DNA of 64,000 nucleotides from Oscillospiraceae bacterium (GTDB lineage Bacteria; Bacillota; Clostridia; Oscillospirales; Ruminococcaceae), in the NCBI GenBank assembly GCA_017466885.1, contig JAFTTH010000002.1:1-64000 (forward strand), in the 5' to 3' direction. The notes beneath the pieces were generated by a model that searched no databases, was not told the DNA's origin, and saw only the letters and a program-made list of their open reading frames with translations. Position numbers and translations under genes: made by a program. This document shows positions 41,813-50,038 of the stretch, one piece after another (within the stretch, counting starts at the first letter, position 1; the number at the start of each line of letters is the position of its first letter).

Positions 41813-41903
41813 GGTACATCCATCCTCTGCCTGAAGCTGCAACCCGCCGGCGCGGCTTCTTTCCACGGCAGTGAATTCCCCGGCGGAGAAAAGAGGTCAA
41901 CCT

Positions 41904-42110
41904 ATGGCAAAAATGACTGTTGATGAATCGGTATGTAAGGGCTGCGGCCTTTGCGTGGAGGTCTGCCCCAAAAAGATCGTCACCCTGGATCAGAGCCACC
42001 TCAACGCCAAAGGCTATCATCCCGCGTCGGTCACCGATCAGGCACTCTGCATCGGCTGCGCAATGTGCGCAAAGATGTGCCCTGACTGCGCAATTACCGT
42101 CGAGCGCTGA
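41904..42110 (+). CDS. korD: 2-oxoacid:ferredoxin oxidoreductase delta subunit (ferredoxin)
   Basis: This 68-residue 2x[4Fe-4S] ferredoxin subunit has CKGCGLCVEVCP near the N-terminus and CIGCAMCAKMCPDCAI in the second half. It carries electrons from the TPP site to free ferredoxin. ATG 41904 follows AAAAGAGG by 7 nt. It leads the set korD-korA-korB-korC, the usual subunit order in Clostridia. Confidence 0.9.
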   Translation: MAKMTVDESVCKGCGLCVEVCPKKIVTLDQSHLNAKGYHPASVTDQALCIGCAMCAKMCPDCAITVER

Positions 42111-42129
42111 CAAATCAGTCCAATCATAA

Positions 42130-42180
42130 GGAAAGGAGCAGTCCCGGCAAGGCACACTTCCCCTCCGGGACAACGGAACA
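42130..42180 (+). promoter_or_regulatory. Hairpin-spaced ribosome-binding site of korA
   Basis: SD GGAAAGGAG (42130-42138), then a perfect GC-rich 7-bp stem GTCCCGG/CCGGGAC (42141-42147 with 42165-42171), then 9 nt to ATG 42181. Spacing is 42 nt linear and 11 nt folded. Confidence 0.7.
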
Positions 42181-43233
42181 ATGGCAGAAAGAATTTTAAT
42201 GAAGGGCAATGAAGCTCTTGCGGAAGCCGCCATCCGTGCAGGCTGCCGCCATTTCTTCGGATATCCCATCACTCCCCAAACAGAAATCTCCGCCTATATG
42301 GCAAAAAAGATGCCCAAGGTGGGAGGACTTTATCTCCAGGCAGAATCGGAGGTTGCCGCCATCAATATGGTGCTGGGTGCCGCTTCGGCGGGTGTTCGCA
42401 CCATGACCTCCTCTTCTTCCCCCGGAATCAGCCTGAAAACGGAAGGAATCTCTTACATCGCCGGTTCGGATCTTCCCTGCGTAATTATTGATATTCAGCG
42501 GGGCGGCCCCGGTCTGGGCGGCATTCAGCCCTCCCAGGCAGACTACTGGCAGGCCACCAAGGCCACCGGCCACGGCGACTTCCAGCTTCTGGTATTTGCC
42601 CCCTCCACCGTTCAGGAGATGGCCAACACCGTATTTGATGCCTTTGAGCTGGCCGAGAAATACCGGATGCCCGCAATGATCTTTGCGGACGGTATGCTGG
42701 GCCAGATGATGGAGCCGGTCACCTTCCCCGAGCGGGAGCCCGAGATCTCCGAAAAACCCTGGGCGGCAGACGGCCATAAGGGTCAGCGCACCCATAACAT
42801 CATCAACTCCCTCTACCTCCAGCCCCAGGATTTGGAGCGGTTGGTCAGAGAGCGGTTTGAGCGGTATGACGTAATCAAAAAGACCGAGGTTCGGTACGAT
42901 GAGTTTATGACCGAGGATGCGGATATCCTTTTGGTGGCTTACGGTGCTACCGCCCGAATCGTCAAGAGTGCGGTGGTGGAAGCCCGTTCCAAGGGAATCA
43001 AGGCGGGTCTGCTCCGTCCCATTACCCTTTGGCCCTTCCCCTCCGAGGCCATTGCTGCCGCGGCGGCCAACACCAAAGCAATCCTCTGCGTTGAGATGAG
43101 TATGGGCCAGATGGTGGACGACGTCCGCCTGGCTGTGGGCGGAAAGCAGGTCGATTTCTTCGGCCGCACCGGCGGTATCATCCCCACCCCCGCAGAAGTT
43201 CTTGCACAGATCGAGGAACTGGCCCGCCGCTGA
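42181..43233 (+). CDS. korA: 2-oxoacid:ferredoxin oxidoreductase alpha subunit
   Basis: It is part of the TPP- and ferredoxin-dependent enzyme that oxidatively decarboxylates a 2-oxoacid to the acyl-CoA, or runs in reverse. The 350-residue subunit has GCRHFFGYPITPQTEISAYM, the SSSSPGISLKTEGISYIAG block and the QRGGPGLGGIQPSQADYWQA motif. It closely follows VorB/KorA (2-oxoisovalerate or 2-oxoglutarate type); the substrate cannot be fixed from sequence alone. With acn-icd in this genome, 2-oxoglutarate is plausible. Its ribosome-binding site is unusual (see the adjacent entry). Confidence 0.92.
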   Translation: MAERILMKGNEALAEAAIRAGCRHFFGYPITPQTEISAYMAKKMPKVGGLYLQAESEVAAINMVLGAASAGVRTMTSSSSPGISLKTEGISYIAGSDLPCVIIDIQRGGPGLGGIQPSQADYWQATKATGHGDFQLLVFAPSTVQEMANTVFDAFELAEKYRMPAMIFADGMLGQMMEPVTFPEREPEISEKPWAADGHKGQRTHNIINSLYLQPQDLERLVRERFERYDVIKKTEVRYDEFMTEDADILLVAYGATARIVKSAVVEARSKGIKAGLLRPITLWPFPSEAIAAAAANTKAILCVEMSMGQMVDDVRLAVGGKQVDFFGRTGGIIPTPAEVLAQIEELARR

Positions 43234-43246
43234 CCCGGGGCCGATA

Positions 43247-43298
43247 ATCTATGGAAAGGAACGATCTATGGAAAACCCATAGATCATGGTAATTGAAT
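43247..43298 (+). promoter_or_regulatory. korB translation-initiation region with two alternative hairpins
   Basis: SD GGAAAGGA (43253-43260) is followed by a perfect 9-bp stem GATCTATGG/CCATAGATC (43263-43271 with 43277-43285), then 13 nt to ATG 43299. A second copy of ATCTATGGAAA (43247-43257) overlaps the SD and could pair with the same CCATAGAT arm instead, hiding the SD in a stem-loop. Confidence 0.55.
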
Positions 43299-44054
43299 AT
43301 GGCTACTGTATTTCAAAAGCCCTCCACCCTCACCGATGCCAAGCTCCATTACTGCCCCGGCTGCACCCACGGTATTATCCACCGCCTGGTTGCAGAGGCA
43401 ATTGAGAGCCTGGGGATTGACGGAATCACCGTCGGCGTTGCACCGGTAGGCTGCTCTGTTATGGCTTACGATTATTTCACCTGCGATATGGTCCAGGCGC
43501 CCCACGGCCGTGCGCCGGCGGTTGCCACCGGACTCAAGCGCGCCCGCCCCGAGAATATTGTCTTCACCTATCAGGGAGACGGCGACCTGGCCGCCATCGG
43601 CACCGCCGAAACGGTCCACTCCGCCACCCGGGGAGAGAATATCACCATCATCTTTGTTAATAATGCTATTTACGGTATGACCGGCGGTCAGATGGCTCCC
43701 ACTACCCTTCCCGGTCAGGTAACCCAGACCACCCCTTACGGTCGGGATACCTCCATTGCCGGCTTCCCTGTTCGCGTCTGCGAGATGCTCTCCACTCTGG
43801 ATGGCGTGGAATACGCCGAGCGGGTCAGCGTGGATACCGTCCCCAACATCAACAACGCCGCCCGGGCCATCAAGAAGGCCTTCCAGAACCAGATCGATAA
43901 GAAGGGCTTTTCCATCGTTGAGGTGGTTTCCACCTGCCCCACCAACTGGGGTCTGACTCCGGTGGAGGCACTTGGCTGGCTCCGGGAGAATATGCTTCCC
44001 TATTATCCTTTAGGCGTTTATAAGGATCGCAGCGCCGGAAAGGAGACAAAATAA
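43299..44054 (+). CDS. korB: 2-oxoacid:ferredoxin oxidoreductase beta subunit
   Basis: This is the TPP-binding catalytic subunit, 251 residues. It has HYCPGCTHGIIHRLVAEAIE, GVAPVGCSVMAYDYF, the HGRAPAVATGLKRARPEN segment, and the TPP/Mg motif QGDGDLAAIGTAE through NNAIYGMTGGQ. ATG 43299 is preferred over TTG 43293. An out-of-frame ATG (43286) lies between the hairpin and the start. The stop codon shares one base with the korC ATG (TAATG). Confidence 0.93.
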   Translation: MATVFQKPSTLTDAKLHYCPGCTHGIIHRLVAEAIESLGIDGITVGVAPVGCSVMAYDYFTCDMVQAPHGRAPAVATGLKRARPENIVFTYQGDGDLAAIGTAETVHSATRGENITIIFVNNAIYGMTGGQMAPTTLPGQVTQTTPYGRDTSIAGFPVRVCEMLSTLDGVEYAERVSVDTVPNINNAARAIKKAFQNQIDKKGFSIVEVVSTCPTNWGLTPVEALGWLRENMLPYYPLGVYKDRSAGKETK

Positions 44055-44587
44055 TGAAAACTCTCAATGCTGTTCTGGCCGGCTTCGGCGGCCAGGGAAT
44101 CCTCTTTGCCGGCAAGGTCATTGCTTACTGCGGACTGGTGGAGGAGCGTCAGGTCTCCTGGCTCCCCTCTTACGGCCCTGAAATGCGGGGCGGTACCGCC
44201 AACTGCAGCGTCTGCCTGGCAGATGAGCCCATCGGCTCTCCTCTGGTTGTCCAGCCGGACGTTCTCATTGCAATGAATAATCCTTCTTATGATAAGTTCA
44301 TTGACGCTGTCCGTCCCGGCGGAATCGCCATTGTGGATAGCACCCTCATCGACCGCAAATGCGACCGGGAGGATATTGCCGTGCACTACGTTCCTGCCAC
44401 CCGCCTTGCGGATGAGCAGAATCTCAAAGGTCTTGCCAATATCATCCTCATTGGAAAGATGCTGGCCGAAACCGAGTTTGCCTCGGCAGATGCCGTGGAG
44501 AAGGCCATTGCCAAATGCGTACCCCCCTCCAAGCAGCACCTTATCGATGCAAACCTCCGCGCTATTGAGCTGGGAAAGAATCAGTAA
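44054..44587 (+). CDS. korC: 2-oxoacid:ferredoxin oxidoreductase gamma subunit
   Basis: This 177-residue gamma subunit begins [20 protein letters not shown]. It has [42 protein letters not shown] and [11 protein letters not shown], typical of the domain that binds near the CoA site. It starts inside the korB stop codon and ends the operon before a strong terminator, completing a four-subunit D-A-B-C enzyme. Confidence 0.93.
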   Translation: MKTLNAVLAGFGGQGILFAGKVIAYCGLVEERQVSWLPSYGPEMRGGTANCSVCLADEPIGSPLVVQPDVLIAMNNPSYDKFIDAVRPGGIAIVDSTLIDRKCDREDIAVHYVPATRLADEQNLKGLANIILIGKMLAETEFASADAVEKAIAKCVPPSKQHLIDANLRAIELGKNQ

Positions 44588-44592
44588 CAAAA

Positions 44593-44632
44593 AAATCCGC
44601 CGGAAGACAAATTTTCGTCCTCCGGCGGTTTT
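44593..44632. terminator. Terminator of the kor operon
   Basis: CCGCCGGA (44597-44604) pairs with TCCGGCGG (44621-44628), flanked by A and T runs. It lies between converging genes. Confidence 0.85.
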
Positions 44633-44672
44633 ATTTTTCGGGAGGAAACTCCCTTCCAATCATATTTCCTGC

Positions 44673-45095
44673 TCAAAGCTGTGGATCGTACCCGTTTACA
44701 ATGGCAAAAAACACCGCCAGCACAGCCAGCACCCATCCGATGATTTTAGCTTTCCCGGCGGTCGAATCCAAATAGTCCTCACTGTACTTCCACCGGGCAA
44801 AGCTGCTTTTCCAGTTGGGAAACAACACGCAGACAAACGCACACACCAAGCACACAAGCATACACAGGAAAGGGATGTTTATCTCGATCCCAAAAAGCAA
44901 TACCCTCAGCAAAATAACAGCAGAAGCCAGCAGGGGCACCCATCCTCTTTTCAGCAGGACGGGGATCAGATACCGGTTCAGCCGGTACCGCTCCCTTTCG
45001 CAATCGGAATAGGGCACACCCACCAGATCCGCCTTGCAGATAGGGCATTCGCTATGGGCATCCACCGTCATTCTGCATCTTGGACAGTCCTTCAT
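44673..45095 (-). CDS. Zinc-ribbon membrane protein, unknown function
   Basis: This 140-residue protein begins MKDCPRCRMTVDAHSECPIC, a CxxC-x10-CxxC zinc ribbon. It is followed by a cytoplasmic stretch and three hydrophobic segments (about 50-68, 73-92 and 115-135). No family was recognised beyond the ribbon. The start is uncertain: ATG 45095 or 45098 directly behind AAAGGGGGGAGG, or ATG 45125, which overlaps the stop of the upstream lipoprotein gene. The overlap suggests coupled expression of the two. Confidence 0.6.
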   Translation of the reverse strand: MKDCPRCRMTVDAHSECPICKADLVGVPYSDCERERYRLNRYLIPVLLKRGWVPLLASAVILLRVLLFGIEINIPFLCMLVCLVCAFVCVLFPNWKSSFARWKYSEDYLDSTAGKAKIIGWVLAVLAVFFAIVNGYDPQL

Positions 45096-45118
45096 CATCC
45101 TCCCCCCTTTGTCTGCGC

Positions 45119-45895
45119 TTACCATCTGCCGTCCTTATACGTGTATGTATCGATCAGATTTTTCTCAGTATCATACGTTTTTTGTTCCTTCACGCATCCG
45201 CTGGCATAGTAGGTATTTTCATAGGTTTCGACTTGTTCCAACTCGCCGGTTTTTCCAAACCACTCCGCTTTCACCGGCGCACGTCCATCATCGTAGGTTC
45301 TTACGTAGCAGCTTTGATTACTCTCCACCGTCCGAACTGTTTTTACGGTGAAGGTGCCGGCTGCTTCATCCACAGAAGCAGTCAGCGCCGTAGAAAACCG
45401 GGTCCCCTCGATCAGTAAGCCATATTCGTTATTCACCGTTTTTTGGGCTGCTTCCAGATTCTCCTCCGAGCAGCCTTCTAAAAGCTCTGCCTTGTAATCC
45501 TCTGCACCCTCTCCGGTAATATGGTATTTGGCATAATAGTCTCTATAAGGAGCAATCTCCGCTGTTGAACCGTCTTCAGAAAATGTGACGGTGCTTTCAA
45601 AGAGCATAAACCACTCCATTGTGAAAGGTTTTTCTGTACCATCCTTATTGATCGAATCTTCTCTCTTGCAGGAATACTCCAGAAAAACCTTTCCCTCCGC
45701 AGAAACGGTCATTGTCCGGAGCATCGGCTCTCCAATATCGTCATAAAGGATCGGGTTGCTGCATTGGTAGACCTTTTTCCCGTCCCCCGAATTCACATCA
45801 GAGAAATCGCCGCCGATCCCCGCCGGTTGTGTGCAGGAGGATAAAACAAGTGCCAAAATCATGCATGAAAAAAGCCCTGAAAAACGCTTTAACAT
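45119..45895 (-). CDS. Secreted lipoprotein of unknown function
   Basis: This 258-residue protein has a signal peptide with lipobox LSSC (C21). The mature part is beta-rich, with repeats of the 'YDTEKNLIDTYTYKDG' kind near the end that recall RHS/MORN-like tails (TYDDGRAPVKAEWFGKTGEL). No enzyme motif was seen. AAAGGAT lies before the ATG and it has its own promoter. The downstream gene for a zinc-ribbon membrane protein overlaps its end or follows closely. Confidence 0.65.
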   Translation of the reverse strand: MLKRFSGLFSCMILALVLSSCTQPAGIGGDFSDVNSGDGKKVYQCSNPILYDDIGEPMLRTMTVSAEGKVFLEYSCKREDSINKDGTEKPFTMEWFMLFESTVTFSEDGSTAEIAPYRDYYAKYHITGEGAEDYKAELLEGCSEENLEAAQKTVNNEYGLLIEGTRFSTALTASVDEAAGTFTVKTVRTVESNQSCYVRTYDDGRAPVKAEWFGKTGELEQVETYENTYYASGCVKEQKTYDTEKNLIDTYTYKDGRW

Positions 45896-45929
45896 TTTTG
45901 ACCATCCTTTCTGCTATTGGTGTCTTTTC

Positions 45930-45958
45930 ATTTTACTATAGATTCCCCCTGCAATCAA
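45930..45958 (-). promoter_or_regulatory. Promoter of the lipoprotein/zinc-ribbon pair
   Basis: On the minus strand: TTGATT (45953-45958), a 17-nt spacer and TAAAAT (45930-45935). Confidence 0.75.
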
Positions 45959-46079
45959 GCGTTTTCGGTAAAACTCCTTTTTCCTGCCCTCCTCCTTCAG
46001 ACATACCCTTTCCTTCCGGAAAATATGATAACAATAGGGAACTTCGCTCCGATCAATCCTGTCCGTATAAAAAAAGTCC

Positions 46080-46108
46080 TTGTTTCCCCCGGGGAAATAT
46101 GATATAAT
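46080..46108 (+). promoter_or_regulatory. yebC promoter with a palindrome in the spacer
   Basis: TTGTTT (46080-46085), a 17-nt spacer and TATAAT (46103-46108). The palindrome TTTCCCC-C-GGGGAAA (46083-46097) starts within the -35 box and fills most of the spacer, a position where a bound repressor would block RNA polymerase. Confidence 0.65.
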
Positions 46109-46187
46109 AATGTGAATTATACCCTCTTCTGCCCGGAACGTCCGGCGCGGAACGGTGATTATTATTTTGAAAGGCAGAGATCTGATT

Positions 46188-46925
46188 ATGTCCGGGCATT
46201 CCAAGTGGAACAATATTAAGCGGAAAAAAGAAAAGACTGACGCGCAAAAAGCAAAGGTCTTTACCAAAATCGGCAGAGAGATCGCCGTTTGTGTCAAGGA
46301 GGGGGGCGCTGACCCTAACGCCAATGGCAAGCTCCGCGACCTGATTGCCAAGGCCAAGGCCAATAACGTTCCCAACGATAATATCGACCGTATCATCAAA
46401 AAAGCCGCCGGCGGGGATGATAAGAACGATTACGAAACCATCATTTACGAGGGCTACGGCCCCTGCGGTGTCGCCGTTATTGTGGAGACCCTGACCGAAA
46501 ACCGGAACCGTACCGCCGCCGATATGCGCCATTACTTTGATAAGTTTGGCGGAAACCTCGGCACCAGCGGCTGCGTTTCCTTTCTCTTCTCTCAGAGCGG
46601 CGTGATCGTGCTGGACGGTGAGGGAAAGGATGAGGAGGCCGTGATGGAGGATGTGCTGGGTGCCGGCGCTTCCGATTATACCTTCGAGGATGATGTGATC
46701 GAGGTCCGGTGTGATCCCGCTGATTTCAGCACCGTCCGGGAGGCGCTTGAGGGAGGCTATACCATCCTCTCCGCCGAGGTGGAGCAGCTCCCCTCGACCT
46801 ACGTTGCCATCTCCGATGAGGATACCGCCAAGAAAATGGCTCTCCTGCTGGAAAAGCTGGAGGATAATGACGATGTTCAGAATGTCTTCCATAACTGGGA
46901 AAATGAGGACGATTGGGATTTCTGA
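46188..46925 (+). CDS. yebC: YebC/TACO1 family protein
   Basis: YebC-type proteins are long described as transcription regulators and more recently tied to translation of proline-rich stretches. The 245-residue protein starts MSGHSKWNNIKRKKEKTDAQ and has KIGREIAVCVKEGGADPNAN, the NVPNDNIDRIIKKAAGG block and the YEGYGPCGVAVIVETLTENRN segment. The ORF start at 46155 is not supported; ATG 46188 matches the family. mntP follows after 22 nt. Confidence 0.96.
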   Translation: MSGHSKWNNIKRKKEKTDAQKAKVFTKIGREIAVCVKEGGADPNANGKLRDLIAKAKANNVPNDNIDRIIKKAAGGDDKNDYETIIYEGYGPCGVAVIVETLTENRNRTAADMRHYFDKFGGNLGTSGCVSFLFSQSGVIVLDGEGKDEEAVMEDVLGAGASDYTFEDDVIEVRCDPADFSTVREALEGGYTILSAEVEQLPSTYVAISDEDTAKKMALLLEKLEDNDDVQNVFHNWENEDDWDF

Positions 46926-46947
46926 TCTTAGGAAAGGATGATCCTGT

Positions 46948-47532
46948 TTGGACATATTGACCCTGCTCCTTCTTGCCCTGGGCTTGACGATGGACGCCTT
47001 TGCCGTTTCTGTCACCAACGGAATGTGCATGAAGGATCTCAAAACGCATCACGCACTGCTAATTGCCGCCGCCTTTGGTATTTTTCAGGGGTTGATGCCC
47101 CTGACCGGGTGGCTGGCGGGGCAGATCTTCGTTGAGTTTCTGACCAGCATCGACCACTGGGTCGCCCTGATCCTTTTAGGGTTCATCGGCGCCAAAATGC
47201 TGGTGGAGGGAGTCAAGGAGCTCCGCACCCCCCAAAGCTGTGATGCAAAGCAAAAGGCCCTTTCCCTTCCCCAGCTTCTTCTCCAGGCCATCGCCACCAG
47301 CATTGATGCTTTGGCCGTAGGGATCACCTTCGCCTCAGCCGGAAGCACTCTGGGCGAGGTGGTATTCGATATTTCGGTGATTGCCGCCGTGACCTTCGTC
47401 ATCTGCTTTGCAGGGGTATTCATCGGAAAGAAATTCGGAAGTCTTTTGGGGATGCGGGCGCAAATTGCCGGCGGAATCATTCTGATCCTGCTGGGACTGA
47501 AGATCTTCCTGGAGGGAATCCTGGGAGGTTAA
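46948..47532 (+). CDS. mntP: Manganese efflux pump MntP
   Basis: This 194-residue membrane protein has six helices. The family motif LLLALGLTMDAFAVSVTNGM at the start and its internal repeat LLQAIATSIDALAVGITFA (about 110) carry the paired Asp residues needed for manganese export. It starts with TTG at 46948 behind GGAAAGGATG. It is cotranscribed with yebC, and no room exists for the yybP-ykoY manganese riboswitch seen before some mntP genes. Confidence 0.93.
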   Translation: MDILTLLLLALGLTMDAFAVSVTNGMCMKDLKTHHALLIAAAFGIFQGLMPLTGWLAGQIFVEFLTSIDHWVALILLGFIGAKMLVEGVKELRTPQSCDAKQKALSLPQLLLQAIATSIDALAVGITFASAGSTLGEVVFDISVIAAVTFVICFAGVFIGKKFGSLLGMRAQIAGGIILILLGLKIFLEGILGG

Positions 47533-47569
47533 CCGGAATGTTCTATTAACTTTCGGAAGGAACGCAGTT

Positions 47570-49534
47570 ATGAAAAAAAGGTTTTGGCCGATTAAAACCG
47601 TGGTCACCGTTTCATTGATTGCTATGGCAATCATGGTGGCAATGCTTTGGCTTTTGAATATCATCGCCGGCGCAGTCGGAACGGCTCTTTTGATCGGGGT
47701 GCTGATCTTTACCGTTGTCCGGCTTCGCCGCCTGCGGAAAAATATGCTTCGGATCATGGAGGATCTTTCCCTCCTGCTCCGGGGCGGAGATCATCATACC
47801 CTGGCAGGTTTTCCCCTCCCGCTGATCTGCATCAACCAATCGGAGGAGATTCTCTGGTATAATGAGCTTTTCCGTTCCCTTCTGCCTGACCGGGAGGACC
47901 CTTACGGCCGTCCCTGCGGGGAGATTCTGCCTCAGCTGGAGCTGCAGGAGCTTTCCGACCGCAAGCAGGCGGAGCTTTCCATCGGAGATCGCCTGTTTAC
48001 CGCTTTTCTCTTTTCCTCTCCTGAGGACGGAAGCGGAAATTATCTGATCTCTCTGGTGGATAATACCGAATTTAAGCAGATTGCCGCCGAATACCGGATG
48101 TCCCGCCCGGTGGTGGCTTTGATCGCCATTGATAATTACGAGGATCTGATCCAAAGCATTAAGGAAAGTGAAAAGGGTCAGCTTATCAGCGGAGTGCAGG
48201 ATTGCCTGGAGCGGTATTTTGCCGCCACCCGGGGCACACTTCTCCCCTTGGAGCGGGACCGCTACCTGGCAGTCTTTGAGGAGCGGGATCTCCAGCGGAT
48301 GATTGAGGACCGTTTCTCTCTGCTGGAAATGGTCAAGCAGAGCGTCCCCGAGGGGAAAATGCCCCCCACCCTCTCCATTGGCATTGGGCAGGGTGCCGGA
48401 AGCGTCCGGGAAGGAGAGGCTACCGCAATGCAGGCGCTGGAAATGGCGCTGGGCCGGGGCGGCGATCAGGCCGCTGTCAAATCGGGGCAGGAATTCCGCT
48501 TCTTCGGCGGAATCTCCATGGGTGTGGAAAAGCGCACCAAGGTCAAGACCCGGATTGTTGCATCGGCGCTGCGTGAGCTGATCGAAACGTCGGATAGCGT
48601 TGTAATTATGGGCCACCGGCTGGCGGACCTGGACTGCGTGGGTGCCGCCTGCGGAATGCTCCGTGCCGCCCGCCACTTCGGCAAGCCGGCCGTCATCGCC
48701 ATTGATAAAACCGCCAACCTCTCCCAGCCTCTGCTCTCCCTTTTCTCTGCCAACGGCTGTGGGGATAGCTTTGTGGATATCAGCATCGCCAAAGAGGCAC
48801 TTTCCCGGAAAACACTGCTGATTATCGTGGATACCCATAATCCGGCCATTTTAGAGTCCCGCGAGCTTTACGAAGCCTGCCAGCGGGTCGTGGTCATCGA
48901 CCATCACCGGAAGATCGTTGGCCATATTGAAAATGCCACCCTCTTCTTCCACGAGCCCTTTGCCTCCTCCGCCTGCGAAATGGTGGCTGAGCTTCTGCAG
49001 TATATGGGAGAAAATATTCCCGTCAGCAAGCTGGAATCGGAAGCTCTCCTTGCCGGAATTATGCTGGATACCAAGAATCTGACTCTTCGCACCGGTGTCC
49101 GCACCTTTGAGGCGGCGGCTTTCCTCCGGCGTTGCGGCGCTGATCCGGTCGCCGTAAAGCGGCTTTTCTCCGCCCCTATGGAGGTCTACCGGAAAAAGAC
49201 CGAGCTGGTGGCTCTGGCGGAGATCTACCGCGGTTGTGCCATTGCTGTGAATGAATATTTTGACGAGGATATCCGTCTGGTTGCCCCCCAAACAGCGGAT
49301 GAGCTTTTGGGGATTACCGATGTAACGGCATCCTTCGTCATCTACCCCCAGGGAACCGGATCTGCCTTTTCCGCCCGTTCTATGGGAGATATGAATGTTC
49401 AGGTGATTATGGAGCAGCTGGGGGGTGGCGGTCACCTGACAATGGCCGGCGCCCAGCTGAAGGATATTCCTCCCCAGGAAGCCAAGCAAATGCTGATCGC
49501 CGTGATCGATAAATACTGTGAAAACGAACTTTAA
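47570..49534 (+). CDS. gdpP: Cyclic-di-AMP phosphodiesterase GdpP
   Basis: It breaks down c-di-AMP and thereby sets potassium balance and cell-wall stress responses. The 654-residue protein has two membrane helices (about 8-50), a PAS-like domain (about 75-160), a degenerate GGDEF domain, then DHH (IMGHRLADLDCVGAA, IIVDTHNPAIL, VVVIDHHRK) and DHHA1 ending MEQLGGGGHLTMAGAQL. All DHH metal-binding positions are visible. It lies in the conserved gdpP-rplI-dnaB order. With trkA-trkH in the same window it fits a potassium/c-di-AMP theme. Confidence 0.95.
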   Translation: MKKRFWPIKTVVTVSLIAMAIMVAMLWLLNIIAGAVGTALLIGVLIFTVVRLRRLRKNMLRIMEDLSLLLRGGDHHTLAGFPLPLICINQSEEILWYNELFRSLLPDREDPYGRPCGEILPQLELQELSDRKQAELSIGDRLFTAFLFSSPEDGSGNYLISLVDNTEFKQIAAEYRMSRPVVALIAIDNYEDLIQSIKESEKGQLISGVQDCLERYFAATRGTLLPLERDRYLAVFEERDLQRMIEDRFSLLEMVKQSVPEGKMPPTLSIGIGQGAGSVREGEATAMQALEMALGRGGDQAAVKSGQEFRFFGGISMGVEKRTKVKTRIVASALRELIETSDSVVIMGHRLADLDCVGAACGMLRAARHFGKPAVIAIDKTANLSQPLLSLFSANGCGDSFVDISIAKEALSRKTLLIIVDTHNPAILESRELYEACQRVVVIDHHRKIVGHIENATLFFHEPFASSACEMVAELLQYMGENIPVSKLESEALLAGIMLDTKNLTLRTGVRTFEAAAFLRRCGADPVAVKRLFSAPMEVYRKKTELVALAEIYRGCAIAVNEYFDEDIRLVAPQTADELLGITDVTASFVIYPQGTGSAFSARSMGDMNVQVIMEQLGGGGHLTMAGAQLKDIPPQEAKQMLIAVIDKYCENEL

Positions 49535-49552
49535 GATAAGGAGCTGTAAACG

Positions 49553-49999
49553 ATGAAAGTAATCTTGCTTGCAGACGTAAAGGGTAGCGGCAAAAAGGGA
49601 GATACGGTAAACGTTTCGGACGGTTACGCCAAAAACTTCCTCTTCCCCAAAAAGCTTGCGATCCCTCTGACCGCCCAGGCGGAAAACGACCGGAAAAACC
49701 AAATCGCTGCCCAGCAGTTTCATAAGGAAACTGAGCTTGCCGCCGCCCGTCAGCTTCGGGCATCCCTGAAGGATCGCCATATCAAGGTGACCGCCAAGGC
49801 CGGCCAGGGAGGGCGTCTTTTTGGCTCTGTGACCTCCCGGGAGGTTGCTGAGGCCCTTGCCGCTCAGACCGGCACTACTCTGGACAAGCGTAAAATCGAG
49901 CTGAAGGGGGATATTAAAACCTTCGGCACCTTTGAGGCGGAGCTCCGCCTTTATACCGGGGTCACCGCCCGGATCTTTGTGGACGTGGGAGAGGAATAA
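49553..49999 (+). CDS. rplI: 50S ribosomal protein L9 (bL9)
   Basis: This 148-residue protein starts [20 protein letters not shown] and has the [19 protein letters not shown] motif, a long connecting helix and a C-terminal domain with [17 protein letters not shown]. An AAGGAG site precedes the ATG. It lies between gdpP and dnaB as in most Firmicutes. Confidence 0.97.
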   Translation: MKVILLADVKGSGKKGDTVNVSDGYAKNFLFPKKLAIPLTAQAENDRKNQIAAQQFHKETELAAARQLRASLKDRHIKVTAKAGQGGRLFGSVTSREVAEALAAQTGTTLDKRKIELKGDIKTFGTFEAELRLYTGVTARIFVDVGEE

Positions 50000-50038
50000 T
50001 CCACCCCGGCTGACCTCATTTTCGGAAAGGAGATCCAG

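Noticed and set aside
46926..46947. yybP-ykoY manganese riboswitch before mntP
   Set aside because: The gap to yebC is only 22 nt, far too short for that RNA.
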